This document shows, piece after piece, positions 5,993 through 13,276 of a stretch of DNA of 16,108 bases. A program made the position numbers and the translations under genes. The notes under the pieces are model-generated. The model saw only the letters and a program-made list of their open reading frames with translations, did not search any database and was not told the DNA's origin. Each line of letters begins with the position of its first letter. The stretch's first letter is position 1. Source of the DNA: an uncultured Veillonella sp. (GTDB taxonomy: Bacteria; Bacillota; Negativicutes; Veillonellales; Veillonellaceae); NCBI GenBank assembly GCA_900550175.1, contig URQX01000026.1:1-16108 (forward strand), written 5' to 3'.

Positions 5993-7021
5993 ATGGATTA
6001 CTTTCACTATACCTATAAACATAATCACATAGATTTTAGTAGCCATATATACAAGGTTAGTACGTATCATTACAATTGGCATGGAGAAACGGAAATCCTT
6101 ATCTTATTAAAGGGTCGTATTGAGATGAGCTGTAATAGTGAGGTTTTCACGATGGAGCCACTCGATACAATTATTATTTCTCCTCAAGTAGGACACGCTA
6201 CATTAGCTTTAGAACAAGATACAACGGCCCTCGTTATTCATGTAGGGAAGAACTTCTTCCAACAATTTGATCCTAATTTTAGTATGTATCAATTTATGGT
6301 TCGATCTGATGAAACAAATCGTTATAATCCGTTTTTTACATCAGTGAGACACCATGCATCGATGATGATGCTGTTAATGGTGGACGGTAAAAGTCCGGCT
6401 AATCAGTTGTGGTTAGAGCATCATTACTTAGGCTTAGCTAGTGATGTATATAGCGAGATTGAGGCGGTTAAGTCTATTCCTTCAAATACGAAACCTTCCG
6501 ATATGAAGGAAGCTGCCTTTGATAAGATGATTGCTTATATTGACGAAAATTATCAGCGAAAAATTGAATTGGAAGATATTGCTAAAATTGGTGGTTATAA
6601 TGTGAACTATACGTCACAGTTCTTTAAACGCCAATTAGGTGTTTCCTTTTTAGAATATGTATTGCGTTTGAGACTACGGGAGGCTACCGTAAGTTTGGCT
6701 AACTCTACAGATAGTGTAGCTCATATTGCCATCAATTGTGGCTTTGCAGATATTAAGGCGTTTAATGTGGCTTTTAAAAAACATTTTCATACCACACCAT
6801 CAGAATATCGCAAGCAAGCAAAAGAGTTGGGGCGTAAAACAAAGTTACATGATTGGAAGGAAATCATCTCTACACAAGAAGAGGATATTATGGAGTTATT
6901 GCAATCTTGTTTACCCTATCAACCTGAAGCTAGACAAAAGGCTGAATTAGATGAAGCCAATCAAACGTTAGAGGATGTGAAAGCACAGCTGGAAGCTATT
7001 GTTAGTAAGTTGAAGTCATAG
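5993..7021 (+). CDS. AraC-family regulator 2 with C-terminal extension
   Basis: This 342-residue paralogue of the regulator at 4185 has the same architecture. A cupin sensor domain contains TYHYNWHGETEILILLKG, an AraC double HTH spans about residues 178-276, and a C-terminal tail of about 65 residues begins with GRKTKLHDWKEIIS. Differences concentrate in the sensor domain, the region around residues 105-165 and the tail, while the HTH is very close. The two proteins may therefore bind similar DNA in response to different ligands. AGGGAG (5975-5980) is 12 nt from the ATG, a long spacing, but the TAGGGAG to ATG layout is shared with copy 1. The terminator at 7154 and a duplicated promoter block follow, then ttdAB. 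Control of the tartrate genes is the likely role, by position only. Confidence 0.88.
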   Translation: MDYFHYTYKHNHIDFSSHIYKVSTYHYNWHGETEILILLKGRIEMSCNSEVFTMEPLDTIIISPQVGHATLALEQDTTALVIHVGKNFFQQFDPNFSMYQFMVRSDETNRYNPFFTSVRHHASMMMLLMVDGKSPANQLWLEHHYLGLASDVYSEIEAVKSIPSNTKPSDMKEAAFDKMIAYIDENYQRKIELEDIAKIGGYNVNYTSQFFKRQLGVSFLEYVLRLRLREATVSLANSTDSVAHIAINCGFADIKAFNVAFKKHFHTTPSEYRKQAKELGRKTKLHDWKEIISTQEEDIMELLQSCLPYQPEARQKAELDEANQTLEDVKAQLEAIVSKLKS

Positions 7022-7265
7022 TAGTAAAGATTAAATACGCTAGTAAGCAAACAATATTGTCATAATTTCGTAACTGATTTTAGTCATATATACAATCATT
7101 AGGTATAGGTGATTTTGTATATTCTAAAGTAATTGGTTATTAGATCCTGAAAGAGCACTACTTATCAAAAAGTAGTGCTTTTTTATGCTTGTATTAGGTG
7201 AAATTGTATATTTTGTATGCGTTGAAATATAACCATATAGGTGATTTATTATGGTTTCTTTAGAC
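7022..7265. other. Intergenic region with duplicated 3' flank of AraC 2
   Basis: This is the first part of the 385-nt gap before ttdA. Sequence around 7084-7184 is related to 5287-5380, including GGTGATTTT at 7108 and the terminator. After the terminator there is AT-rich sequence, with a further GGTGATTT at 7240. I see no supportable gene. Confidence 0.5.
7154..7184 (+). terminator. Intrinsic terminator after AraC 2
   Basis: AGCACTACTT (7154-7163) pairs with AAGTAGTGCT (7170-7179) across a 6-nt loop and runs into T's to 7184. It is the counterpart of the terminator at 5349-5380. Confidence 0.85.
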
Positions 7266-7325
7266 TTTTACCAGAAAAAATCACCTTGTAAATTGGATAG
7301 TTATATTCTGAAAAAAGAGTAGAAT
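7266..7325 (+). promoter_or_regulatory. Conserved upstream block B, candidate AraC operator/promoter of ttdA
   Basis: This is the counterpart of 5464-5522. Cores TTTTAC, AGAAAAA, TTGGATAGTTA, ATTC and GAGTAGAAT are kept in order and nearly in register. TATATT (7302-7307) could serve as a -10 box but has no recognisable -35, as expected where an activator recruits polymerase. About 80 nt separate the block from the ttdA start. Confidence 0.5.
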
Positions 7326-7406
7326 GAAATCATCGAAAGGAGCTAAGGTTCCGAAACAGAAGTGATTATAAAGTTCTAAATAATGAAGTCCGTTTGGAGG
7401 TTTACG

Positions 7407-8309
7407 ATGAGTACGAAAGAACAACAAGTACAAGAAATGACAAATGTCATTGCAAAGTTCATTGCTTATGTAGCAAAAAAACTACCTGATGATGTAGAGG
7501 CTAAAATTAAAGAACTCGCAGCAGATGAAAAAAATCCGTTAGCTAAAACAATTTATGAAACAATGCATAAAAATATGGATCTTGCCTATGAATTAAATCG
7601 TCCTTCCTGCCAAGATACAGGAGTGTTACAGTTCTGGGTAAAAGTAGGTTCTAACTACCCATTGATTGGTGAGCTTGAAGAAATCTTGCGCAATGCTACA
7701 TACCAAGCTACACAAGATGCGCCACTTCGTCATAATTGTGTAGAAACATTTGATGAATTTAATACTGGTAAAAATATTGGTCGTACAGCTCCGTATATTA
7801 CCTGGGATATCGTACCAGGCCGTGATGATGTAGAAATCTTCCCATATATGGCTGGTGGCGGATGCTCCTTACCAGGTTCTGGTAAAACATTGATGCCAGG
7901 TGAAGGGTACGAAGGAGTAGCTAAATTTGTACTCGATTTGATGACAAGCTATGGTTTAAATGCATGTCCTCCATTATTAGTTGGTGTAGGCATTGCAACA
8001 TCCATCGATACAGCAGCAGCTATGTCTAAAAAAGCATTGATGCGTCCAGTATCCTCTAAAGCTGATAATGAAAAAGCTGCTTATATGGAGCAATTACTTG
8101 AAGATGGTATTAATGCATTGCACATTGGTCCACAAGGTATGGGCGGTGACAAATCCGTAATGGGCGTAAATATCGAACATGGTTCTCGTCATCCATCTGT
8201 AATTTCTGTTGCTGTAAATGTTGGCTGTTGGAATCATCGTCGTGGACATATGGTATTTGATAAAGACGGTAAGTACGAAATTCTATCTCACAAAGGAGTG
8301 ACATTCTAA
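7407..8309 (+). CDS. ttdA: L(+)-tartrate dehydratase alpha subunit TtdA
   Basis: This 300-residue protein is the alpha subunit of a class I fumarase/tartrate dehydratase, an oxygen-sensitive [4Fe-4S] enzyme. TtdAB converts L(+)-tartrate to oxaloacetate and water. Family blocks are RPSCQDTG (65-72), PLRHN (106-110), AGGGCSLPG (149-157), NACPPLLVGVG (185-195) and VGCWNHRRG (272-280). C68 and C187 are 119 residues apart, the spacing of the first two cluster cysteines in class I fumarases; C274 would be the third. Length and similarity recalled from E. coli TtdA (303 aa) favour tartrate dehydratase over two-subunit fumarase, whose alpha chain is shorter. Fumarase activity remains possible. The ATG at 7407 has GGAGG (7396-7400) 6 nt upstream; an earlier in-frame ATG at 7383 lacks one. 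The stop overlaps the ttdB start (TAATG). Confidence 0.85.
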   Translation: MSTKEQQVQEMTNVIAKFIAYVAKKLPDDVEAKIKELAADEKNPLAKTIYETMHKNMDLAYELNRPSCQDTGVLQFWVKVGSNYPLIGELEEILRNATYQATQDAPLRHNCVETFDEFNTGKNIGRTAPYITWDIVPGRDDVEIFPYMAGGGCSLPGSGKTLMPGEGYEGVAKFVLDLMTSYGLNACPPLLVGVGIATSIDTAAAMSKKALMRPVSSKADNEKAAYMEQLLEDGINALHIGPQGMGGDKSVMGVNIEHGSRHPSVISVAVNVGCWNHRRGHMVFDKDGKYEILSHKGVTF

Positions 8310-8920
8310 TGGCTAAACATATTTTGACAACACCAATTCAAGAATCTGATTTAGAAGGTATTAAAGCAGGGGATATTATTTACTTAAATGGTCATATCAC
8401 AACATGCCGTGATGTTGCTCATCGTCGTCTGGTCGAATATGGACGGGAGTTACCAGTAGATGTTCGTAACGGTGCTATCCTACATGCTGGTCCAATCGTA
8501 CGCGATCATGGTGACGATAAATTTGAAATGATTTCCGTAGGTCCTACTACATCTATGCGTATGGAAAAATTCGAGTACGAATTTGTAAAACAAACTGGTG
8601 TACGCCTTATCGTTGGTAAGGGTGGTATGGGGCCTGAAACAGCACGGGCTTGTAAAGATTTTGGTGCACTGCACTGTGTATTCCCAGCTGGTAATGCAGT
8701 ACTTGCTGCAACAGAGGTAGAGGAAATTGAATCTGCTAACTGGCGTGAACTTGGTATGCCTGAAACATTGTGGACTTGCCGTGTCAAAGAATTCGGTCCT
8801 CTCATTGTATCCATCGATGCAGAAGGCAATAACTACTTTGAAAATAAAAAAGTAGAATACAATGCGAAAAAAGAAGAAGTGTTAGAAGAAATCTACAAAC
8901 ACGTAAGCTTCATTAAATAA
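8309..8920 (+). CDS. ttdB: L(+)-tartrate dehydratase beta subunit TtdB
   Basis: This 203-residue protein is the beta subunit that completes the active site of the dehydratase. Family blocks include TTCRDVAHRR (31-40), HAGPIVR (59-65), VGPTTSMRM (77-85), GKGGMG (103-108) and FGPLIVSID. The length matches E. coli TtdB (201 aa), and the end of the chain (EFGPLIVSIDAEGNN, then HVSFIK at the C-terminus) closely recalls that protein. The ATG shares one base with the ttdA stop. AAAGGAG (8292-8298) lies 10 nt upstream inside ttdA, so the subunits are translationally linked in a fixed ratio. Acts in the cytoplasm with TtdA. Oxaloacetate produced here can enter the malate-fumarate-succinate branch. Confidence 0.85.
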   Translation: MAKHILTTPIQESDLEGIKAGDIIYLNGHITTCRDVAHRRLVEYGRELPVDVRNGAILHAGPIVRDHGDDKFEMISVGPTTSMRMEKFEYEFVKQTGVRLIVGKGGMGPETARACKDFGALHCVFPAGNAVLAATEVEEIESANWRELGMPETLWTCRVKEFGPLIVSIDAEGNNYFENKKVEYNAKKEEVLEEIYKHVSFIK

Positions 8921-8945
8921 TCGAATTGTGAGATTTAACTTAATA

Positions 8946-8982
8946 GGGGGATTATACGGATTTTGTACAATCCTCCTTTTTT
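8946..8982 (+). terminator. Imperfect terminator between ttdB and the carrier
   Basis: GGGGGATTATAC (8946-8957) pairs with GTACAATCCTCC (8965-8976), with one mismatch and a wobble, followed by six T's. It probably causes partial termination, so the carrier gene may be transcribed at a lower level than ttdAB or from its own promoter, which I could not identify. Confidence 0.6.
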
Positions 8983-9022
8983 GTACCCTTTTTAGGTATA
9001 TTACACGTATAGGGAGGTATTT

Positions 9023-10291
9023 ATGGATACAAGTGTAATGATAACCCTTGGCTTCTTAGTATTTGCTATCGTCATGTTTGCATGGGAGAAAATCCCATTG
9101 TCTATTACCGCTATGGTTGTAGCTGTCGGCTTACATCTAAGTGGGGTATTATCTGCTAAAGAAGCATTCGCAGGTTTTGTAGATCCCAACGTTTTACTAT
9201 TTATGGGCATGTTTGTTATTGGTGAAGCTTTCTTTGCAACAGGCGTAGCCGTAGGCGTAGGTAATGTAGTTCATAAGTTTGCTAAAACTGAAACATCTTT
9301 ACTCGTTGCAGTTATGATGATTACAGGTATTTTATCCGGTTTCTTATCTAATACTGGTACAGCTGCTGTACTGATTCCTGTAATTATCGGTATTTGTAAA
9401 AAAAGTGGTTTTAAACAAACTAAATTGTTGATGCCCCTTGTATTTGCTGCAGCTATGGGTGGTAATATCTCCCTTATTGGTGCTCCTGGTAATATGATTG
9501 CTCAAGCAGGTTTACAACAAGCTGGCTTAGGTTCCTTTGGATTCTTTGATTATGGTTTAGTAGGCTTGCCGATTCTTATCGTAGGTACCATTTTTTATGC
9601 TACAATCGGTAAACGTTTCTTACCAGATGCTCCAAGCCATCAACCAGATGGTGCCTTTGAAGGTAATGATGATTATAGTCATGTACCATCTTGGAAAAAA
9701 TGGACTGCTGCAATTGTATTAATTTTGACAGTTGGTGCTATGATCTTTGAAAAACAATTAGGTGTAAAACTTTATGTGAGTGCTTGGATAGGTGCTCTTG
9801 TATTAGTTGCTACCAATGTTATAAGTGAAAGTGCAGCTGTTAGATCTATCGATATGAAAACAATCATGCTCTTCGCTGGCTCTATGGCCCTTGGGGACGC
9901 AATGGTTAAAACCGGCACTGGCTCTGTAATTGCAGATATTATCGTAAATAGCCTTGGTGCTAGTCCATCTCCAATTGTTGTTCTAGTAGTAATCTTTGTG
10001 CTTGGTGTGTTCATGACGAACTTCATGTCTAATACTGCTACCTGTGCATTATTGGTACCAATCGGTCTTAGCTTAGCATCTCAATTGGGCTTCGATCCAA
10101 AAGCAGTGCTTGCAGCTATCGTAATTGCTAGTTCCTTGGCATATGCTACGCCGATTGGTATGCCTGCCAATACTATGGTATATAATATAGCTGGCTATAG
10201 CTTCATGGATTATGTGAAAGCTGGTTTGCCACTTATTGTTGTATCTAGCATAGTAGCGCTTATATTGTTACCAATTTTATTCCCATTTTAA
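9023..10291 (+). CDS. SLC13/DASS-family anion:sodium symporter
   Basis: This 422-residue integral membrane protein has about 10-12 predicted helices and an internal repeat. Each half carries the DASS sodium-site signature Ser-Asn-Thr: LSNTGTAAVLIPV (108-120) and MSNTATCALLVPI (335-347). A conserved YATPIGMPANTMVYN block follows (374-388). DASS carriers move di- and tricarboxylates such as succinate, malate, tartrate or citrate. Placement 102 nt after ttdB suggests uptake of tartrate or tartrate/succinate exchange, the job of TtdT in E. coli. The chain is shorter than E. coli TtdT (about 487 aa), so specificity is open. AGGGAGG (9011-9017) lies 5 nt before the ATG. Confidence 0.85.
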   Translation: MDTSVMITLGFLVFAIVMFAWEKIPLSITAMVVAVGLHLSGVLSAKEAFAGFVDPNVLLFMGMFVIGEAFFATGVAVGVGNVVHKFAKTETSLLVAVMMITGILSGFLSNTGTAAVLIPVIIGICKKSGFKQTKLLMPLVFAAAMGGNISLIGAPGNMIAQAGLQQAGLGSFGFFDYGLVGLPILIVGTIFYATIGKRFLPDAPSHQPDGAFEGNDDYSHVPSWKKWTAAIVLILTVGAMIFEKQLGVKLYVSAWIGALVLVATNVISESAAVRSIDMKTIMLFAGSMALGDAMVKTGTGSVIADIIVNSLGASPSPIVVLVVIFVLGVFMTNFMSNTATCALLVPIGLSLASQLGFDPKAVLAAIVIASSLAYATPIGMPANTMVYNIAGYSFMDYVKAGLPLIVVSSIVALILLPILFPF

Positions 10292-10313
10292 TGAGATAAT
10301 ATAAGTTTTTTAG

Positions 10314-10348
10314 AAAGAGCCCTAATGTATGTTGCATTAGGGCTCTTT
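10314..10348 (+). terminator. Strong intrinsic terminator after the carrier gene
   Basis: AAAGAGCCCTAATG (10314-10327) pairs perfectly with CATTAGGGCTCTTT (10335-10348) across a 7-nt loop. T's end the 3' arm and A's begin the 5' arm. It closes the ttdAB-carrier unit. Confidence 0.85.
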
Positions 10349-10400
10349 CTCATATGTGCAATAGGTAGTGATAAACGTATTAGATAATATAATTTAGCTA

Positions 10401-10499
10401 TTAGATGTTTTAGATGTATTATACGTATTTGACGTATTAGATTTTCTATACGTCTTAGACATCTTAGATCTATTAGTTATATTACTAAAATTGTTAAGG
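10401..10499. repeat. Degenerate 9-bp tandem array, consensus TTAGAYGTA
   Basis: Cutting the sequence every 9 nt from 10401 gives eleven consecutive units. They begin TTAGATGTT, TTAGATGTA, TTATACGTA, TTTGACGTA, TTAGATTTT, CTATACGTC, TTAGACATC, TTAGATCTA and TTAGTTATA; the last two are weak. Further TTAGA copies out of register lie at 10380, 10507 and 10598. Read as codons, the array spells Leu-Asp-Val-like triplets but has no start codon and is preceded by a TAG. It fills much of the 368-nt gap between the carrier gene and fhs. Function unknown. Confidence 0.65.
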
Positions 10500-10540
10500 A
10501 TTAATATTAGACATACGTAATACTTTCATATATAATAGAT

Positions 10541-10572
10541 TACTGTAGTTGTACAAATATACATCTACAGTA
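10541..10572. repeat. 13-bp inverted repeat upstream of fhs
   Basis: TACTGTAGTTGTA (10541-10553) faces TACATCTACAGTA (10560-10572) with one mismatch and a 6-nt spacer. No T-run follows, so it is not a terminator. It lies about 90 nt upstream of the fhs start and could be an operator or an RNA hairpin in the leader. Confidence 0.5.
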
Positions 10573-10659
10573 GACAATTAATATTAAATAGTAAATATTA
10601 GATAATATGTTTAAAGTTGTTATATAGTTGATAGATGGCCATGGTGCCGAGGAGGCTTT

Positions 10660-12330
10660 ATGTTAAGCGATATTGAGATTGCCCAACAGAATAAAATGGA
10701 AAAAATTCAGGTTATTGCAGATAAATGTGGATTAACCCCTGATGATATTGAACAATATGGTCATTATAAAGCGAAGATTTCCTTCGATGCTATTCGACGT
10801 TTAGAAGATAAGCCAGATGGTAAATTGGTGTTAGTTACAGCTATTACACCAACACCAGCAGGTGAAGGTAAGTCTACAACGAGCATTGGTCTCGTACAAG
10901 GTTTACAAAAAATCGGTAAAAATGCCATTGCTACATTGCGCGAGCCATCCTTGGGACCTGTATTTGGTATCAAAGGTGGTGCAGCAGGGGGCGGTTATGC
11001 TCAAGTAGTACCGATGGATGATATTAACCTTCACTTTACAGGTGATATGCATGCCATTACAGCAGCAAATAACTTGTTGTCCGCTATGATCGATAATCAC
11101 ATCCATCAAGGTAATGAGTTGCAAATTGACTTGCGTCAATTATCTTGGACTCGTGTTTTAGATATGAATGACCGTGCACTTCGCAACGTAACTGTAGCAC
11201 TTGGTGGCAAAGTATGTGGTTTCCCTCGAGAAGATCACTTCATGATTACTGTTGCTTCTGAAATTATGGCTATTCTTTGCTTAGCTAAAGATCTAGAAGA
11301 TTTAAAAGAACGTTTTGGTCGCATTGTAATTGGCTGTAATTTAGCAGGCGAGCCTGTTTATGTGCATCAACTTGGTTGCCAAGGTGCGATGGCCCTTCTT
11401 ATGAAAGATGCTATTAAACCAAATCTTGTGCAAACATTAGAGCATACACCAGCTATCGTTCACGGCGGTCCATTTGCAAACATTGCTCATGGTTGTAACT
11501 CCATCGTAGCTACAAAGCTTGGTCTTAAATTAGGCGATATTGTAGTTACTGAAGCTGGTTTCGGTGCAGACTTAGGGGCTGAAAAGTTCCTCGACATCAA
11601 ATGCCGCTATGGTAATATCTTCCCTGATACAATCGTTATCGTAGCTACATTACGAGCTCTTAAAATGCATGGTGGCGTACCAAAACAAGAGCTTAATACA
11701 GAAAATGTTGAGGCCGTTACGAAAGGCTTTAGCAATTTACAAAAAGCAATTGAAAATATGCGTTACTTCAATGTACCTGTGTTAGTAGCCATAAATAAAT
11801 TTGCTACTGATACAGATGCGGAAATCGCTGAGTTAACTCGCTTGTGTAATGAATTTGGTGTACCTGTAGAACTTAATGAATGTTGGGAAAAGGGTGGCGA
11901 AGGCGGTACTGATATGGCGAAAAAAGTTGTAGAATTGCTTGAAGGTCCAAAACCAACACCTAAGTTCGTATATAATTTAGAAGATAGTTTGGAAGAGAAA
12001 GTTAATAAAATTGTTAAAACCATTTATGGTGGCGACGGCGTTATCTTCACAGATAAAGCTAAAAAGCAAATTAAGCAATTAGCTGATTGGGGCCTTGATC
12101 GTTTACCTGTATGTATGGCAAAAACACAATACTCCTTATCTGATAATCCAGCTTTATTAGGTGCGCCGAAAGGATTTACTATCACCGTATCCGATATTCG
12201 TGTTGCTAATGGAGCAGGCTTTATCGTATGCCGTACTGGTGATGTAATGGTTATGCCTGGCCTTCCTAAACGTCCTGCCGCTCTTAATATGGATATCGAA
12301 GCAGACGGTACGATTAAAGGTTTATTCTAA
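10660..12330 (+). CDS. fhs: Formate-tetrahydrofolate ligase
   Basis: This 556-residue cytoplasmic enzyme has the full family length. It uses ATP to join formate and tetrahydrofolate into 10-formyl-THF. Family marks are the nucleotide loop TPAGEGKSTT (65-74), REPSLGPVFGIKGGAAGGG (94-112) and the FTGDMHAIT motif (126-134). Further on are HGGPFANIAHG and TEAGFGADLGAEKF, both typical. GAGGAGG (10649-10655) lies 4 nt before the ATG. The gene has its own upstream region and is followed by structured DNA and fchA. With FchA it links formate to the one-carbon folate pool that feeds purine synthesis. Confidence 0.96.
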   Translation: MLSDIEIAQQNKMEKIQVIADKCGLTPDDIEQYGHYKAKISFDAIRRLEDKPDGKLVLVTAITPTPAGEGKSTTSIGLVQGLQKIGKNAIATLREPSLGPVFGIKGGAAGGGYAQVVPMDDINLHFTGDMHAITAANNLLSAMIDNHIHQGNELQIDLRQLSWTRVLDMNDRALRNVTVALGGKVCGFPREDHFMITVASEIMAILCLAKDLEDLKERFGRIVIGCNLAGEPVYVHQLGCQGAMALLMKDAIKPNLVQTLEHTPAIVHGGPFANIAHGCNSIVATKLGLKLGDIVVTEAGFGADLGAEKFLDIKCRYGNIFPDTIVIVATLRALKMHGGVPKQELNTENVEAVTKGFSNLQKAIENMRYFNVPVLVAINKFATDTDAEIAELTRLCNEFGVPVELNECWEKGGEGGTDMAKKVVELLEGPKPTPKFVYNLEDSLEEKVNKIVKTIYGGDGVIFTDKAKKQIKQLADWGLDRLPVCMAKTQYSLSDNPALLGAPKGFTITVSDIRVANGAGFIVCRTGDVMVMPGLPKRPAALNMDIEADGTIKGLF

Positions 12331-12344
12331 TATAAATCCTTTGT

Positions 12345-12402
12345 AGTAGACAATTTCTTAACTACCGATTGGTAGTGTCTACTTTCACTATTTTATATAG
12401 TG
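12345..12402 (+). other. Structured fhs-fchA intergenic segment
   Basis: AGTAGAC (12345-12351) pairs with GTCTACT (12377-12383), enclosing an inner hairpin ACTACC-GATT-GGTAGT (12361-12376). The CTAC of the inner arm could instead pair with GTAG at 12346-12349, so two folds compete. A further small inverted repeat CACTAT/ATAGTG (12386-12402) follows. It could be the 3' end of fhs mRNA or part of an fchA leader. Confidence 0.45.
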
Positions 12403-12431
12403 TGTTACCTGTATATTTTTATAGAAATGAC

Positions 12432-12465
12432 AAAGCGATAACAAGGATAGCTTGTTATCGCTTTT
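12432..12465 (+). terminator. Perfect terminator hairpin just upstream of fchA
   Basis: AAAGCGATAACAAG (12432-12445) pairs perfectly with CTTGTTATCGCTTT (12451-12464) across a 5-nt loop, with T's at the end of the 3' arm. It finishes 16 nt before the fchA ATG and 5 nt before its weak GAGGT site. It therefore either ends fhs transcripts or acts as an attenuator for fchA. Confidence 0.8.
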
Positions 12466-12480
12466 ACATGAGGTATAGAT

Positions 12481-13098
12481 ATGAAATTAATAGAACAAAA
12501 AGTGAGTGAGTTTGTAGCTGCTACTGCATCTAAAGAACCTACACCTGGTGGTGGTGCCATTGCGGCTTTAACAGCTGCAACGGGCGCTGCATTGGCTGAA
12601 ATGGTAGCGAACTTAACCTTTGGTAAAAAAGGCTATGAAGAGGTTCAGTCCGAAATGGAAGAACTTCAAGCTAAAGCCGAAGCGATTCGTAATCGCATGC
12701 TTGAACTGTCCCAAGCTGATGCAGATGTATTTAATATCTTTATGAATGCATTAGGTTTGCCAAAGAATACTGATGAAGAAAAGGCTACGCGCAGTGCAGC
12801 CATTCAGCAGGCTTATAAAGATGCGGCTATGGTGCCCTTTGAAATCGGTGAATTAGCGTATCAAATCTTTGATTTAGCAGATTTGGCCTCTCGTAAAGGC
12901 AATCAAAACCTTATTACAGATGGTATTATTGCTGCTATTAATGCTCGTGCTGCAGTAAAAGCGGCATTCTTAAATGTACGTATTAATTTATCTGGTATTA
13001 AAGATGAATCCTTTGTAACTGATATAACTACAAAAATGAATGCTATCGAAAAAGATCTTGATGCTAAAGAGGCTGCTATTATAGGCTTATATGTGTAA
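12481..13098 (+). CDS. fchA: Methenyl-THF cyclohydrolase / cyclodeaminase-fold protein FchA
   Basis: This 205-residue protein belongs to the formiminotransferase-cyclodeaminase C-terminal family in its stand-alone bacterial form. Marks are the PTPGGGA loop (21-27), the DADVF segment (81-85) and RKGNQNLITDGI (138-149), which carry the expected folate-site Gly and Asp residues. Next to fhs the likely reaction is interconversion of 10-formyl-THF and 5,10-methenyl-THF, as for FchA of acetogens and purine-fermenting clostridia. Formimino-THF cyclodeaminase activity is the alternative and cannot be excluded. The binding site is weak (GAGGT, 12470-12474) and sits directly after a terminator hairpin, so expression is probably regulated or modest. 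Confidence 0.88.
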   Translation: MKLIEQKVSEFVAATASKEPTPGGGAIAALTAATGAALAEMVANLTFGKKGYEEVQSEMEELQAKAEAIRNRMLELSQADADVFNIFMNALGLPKNTDEEKATRSAAIQQAYKDAAMVPFEIGELAYQIFDLADLASRKGNQNLITDGIIAAINARAAVKAAFLNVRINLSGIKDESFVTDITTKMNAIEKDLDAKEAAIIGLYV

Positions 13099-13099
13099 T

Positions 13100-13136
13100 T
13101 AGCTCAAAATAGTAGCTTAAAATATAGCCTGAAATA
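13100..13136. repeat. Triple 12-13 bp repeat TAGCYYRAAATA
   Basis: Three consecutive imperfect copies occur just after the fchA stop: TAGCTCAAAATAG (13100-13112), TAGCTTAAAATA (13113-13124) and TAGCCTGAAATA (13125-13136). No gene or hairpin explains them. Confidence 0.45.
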
Positions 13137-13183
13137 ACTAGATAGACGTCTGGATATATTAATTAATAGCATTCGAATTATCT

Positions 13184-13217
13184 CGAACAATTTATGCTTT
13201 TAAAAATATAATGTTCG
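13184..13217. promoter_or_regulatory. Candidate paired PurR boxes
   Basis: CGAACAAT (13184-13191) faces ATGTTCGG (13211-13218), with the CGAAC and GTTCG cores 24 nt apart. The second, read on the - strand, matches the Firmicute PurBox AWWWCCGAACWWT at 12 of 13 positions. Paired Bacillus boxes place the cores about 22-23 nt apart, close to what is seen here. The site lies upstream of the purine permease. A PurR gene is not in the window. Confidence 0.5.
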
Positions 13218-13229
13218 GAAAAATTAAAG

Positions 13230-13273
13230 AAGAGGACTTATTATTGCTTTTGTAAATAATAAGTCCTCTTTTT
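13230..13273 (+). terminator. Strong terminator between fchA and the purine permease
   Basis: AAGAGGACTTATTATT (13230-13245) pairs perfectly (16 bp) with AATAATAAGTCCTCTT (13255-13270) across a 9-nt loop, followed by T's to 13273. It lies between the paired PurR boxes and the permease promoter. Confidence 0.85.
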
Positions 13274-13276
13274 GTA

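Noticed and set aside
6726..6950. Overlapping open frame of 74 codons inside the AraC 2 gene
   Set aside because: It is a +1 frame shadow of a conserved HTH region with no ribosome binding site.
3045..7184. Insertion sequence or transposon explaining the duplicated cassette
   Set aside because: No transposase, terminal inverted repeats or target duplications are visible. A simple tandem gene duplication fits.
7407..8920. Two-subunit class I fumarase
   Set aside because: Possible, but the subunit lengths (300 and 203 aa) and motif context match L(+)-tartrate dehydratase better. Kept as an alternative in the gene entries.
10401..10499. CRISPR array
   Set aside because: The units are 9 nt and contiguous with no spacers, and no cas genes are nearby.
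10398..10521. Coding repeat protein (Leu-Asp-Val triplets) in the 9-bp array
   Set aside because: The frame is open for about 40 codons but has a TAG just before it, no ATG/GTG/TTG start and no ribosome binding site.
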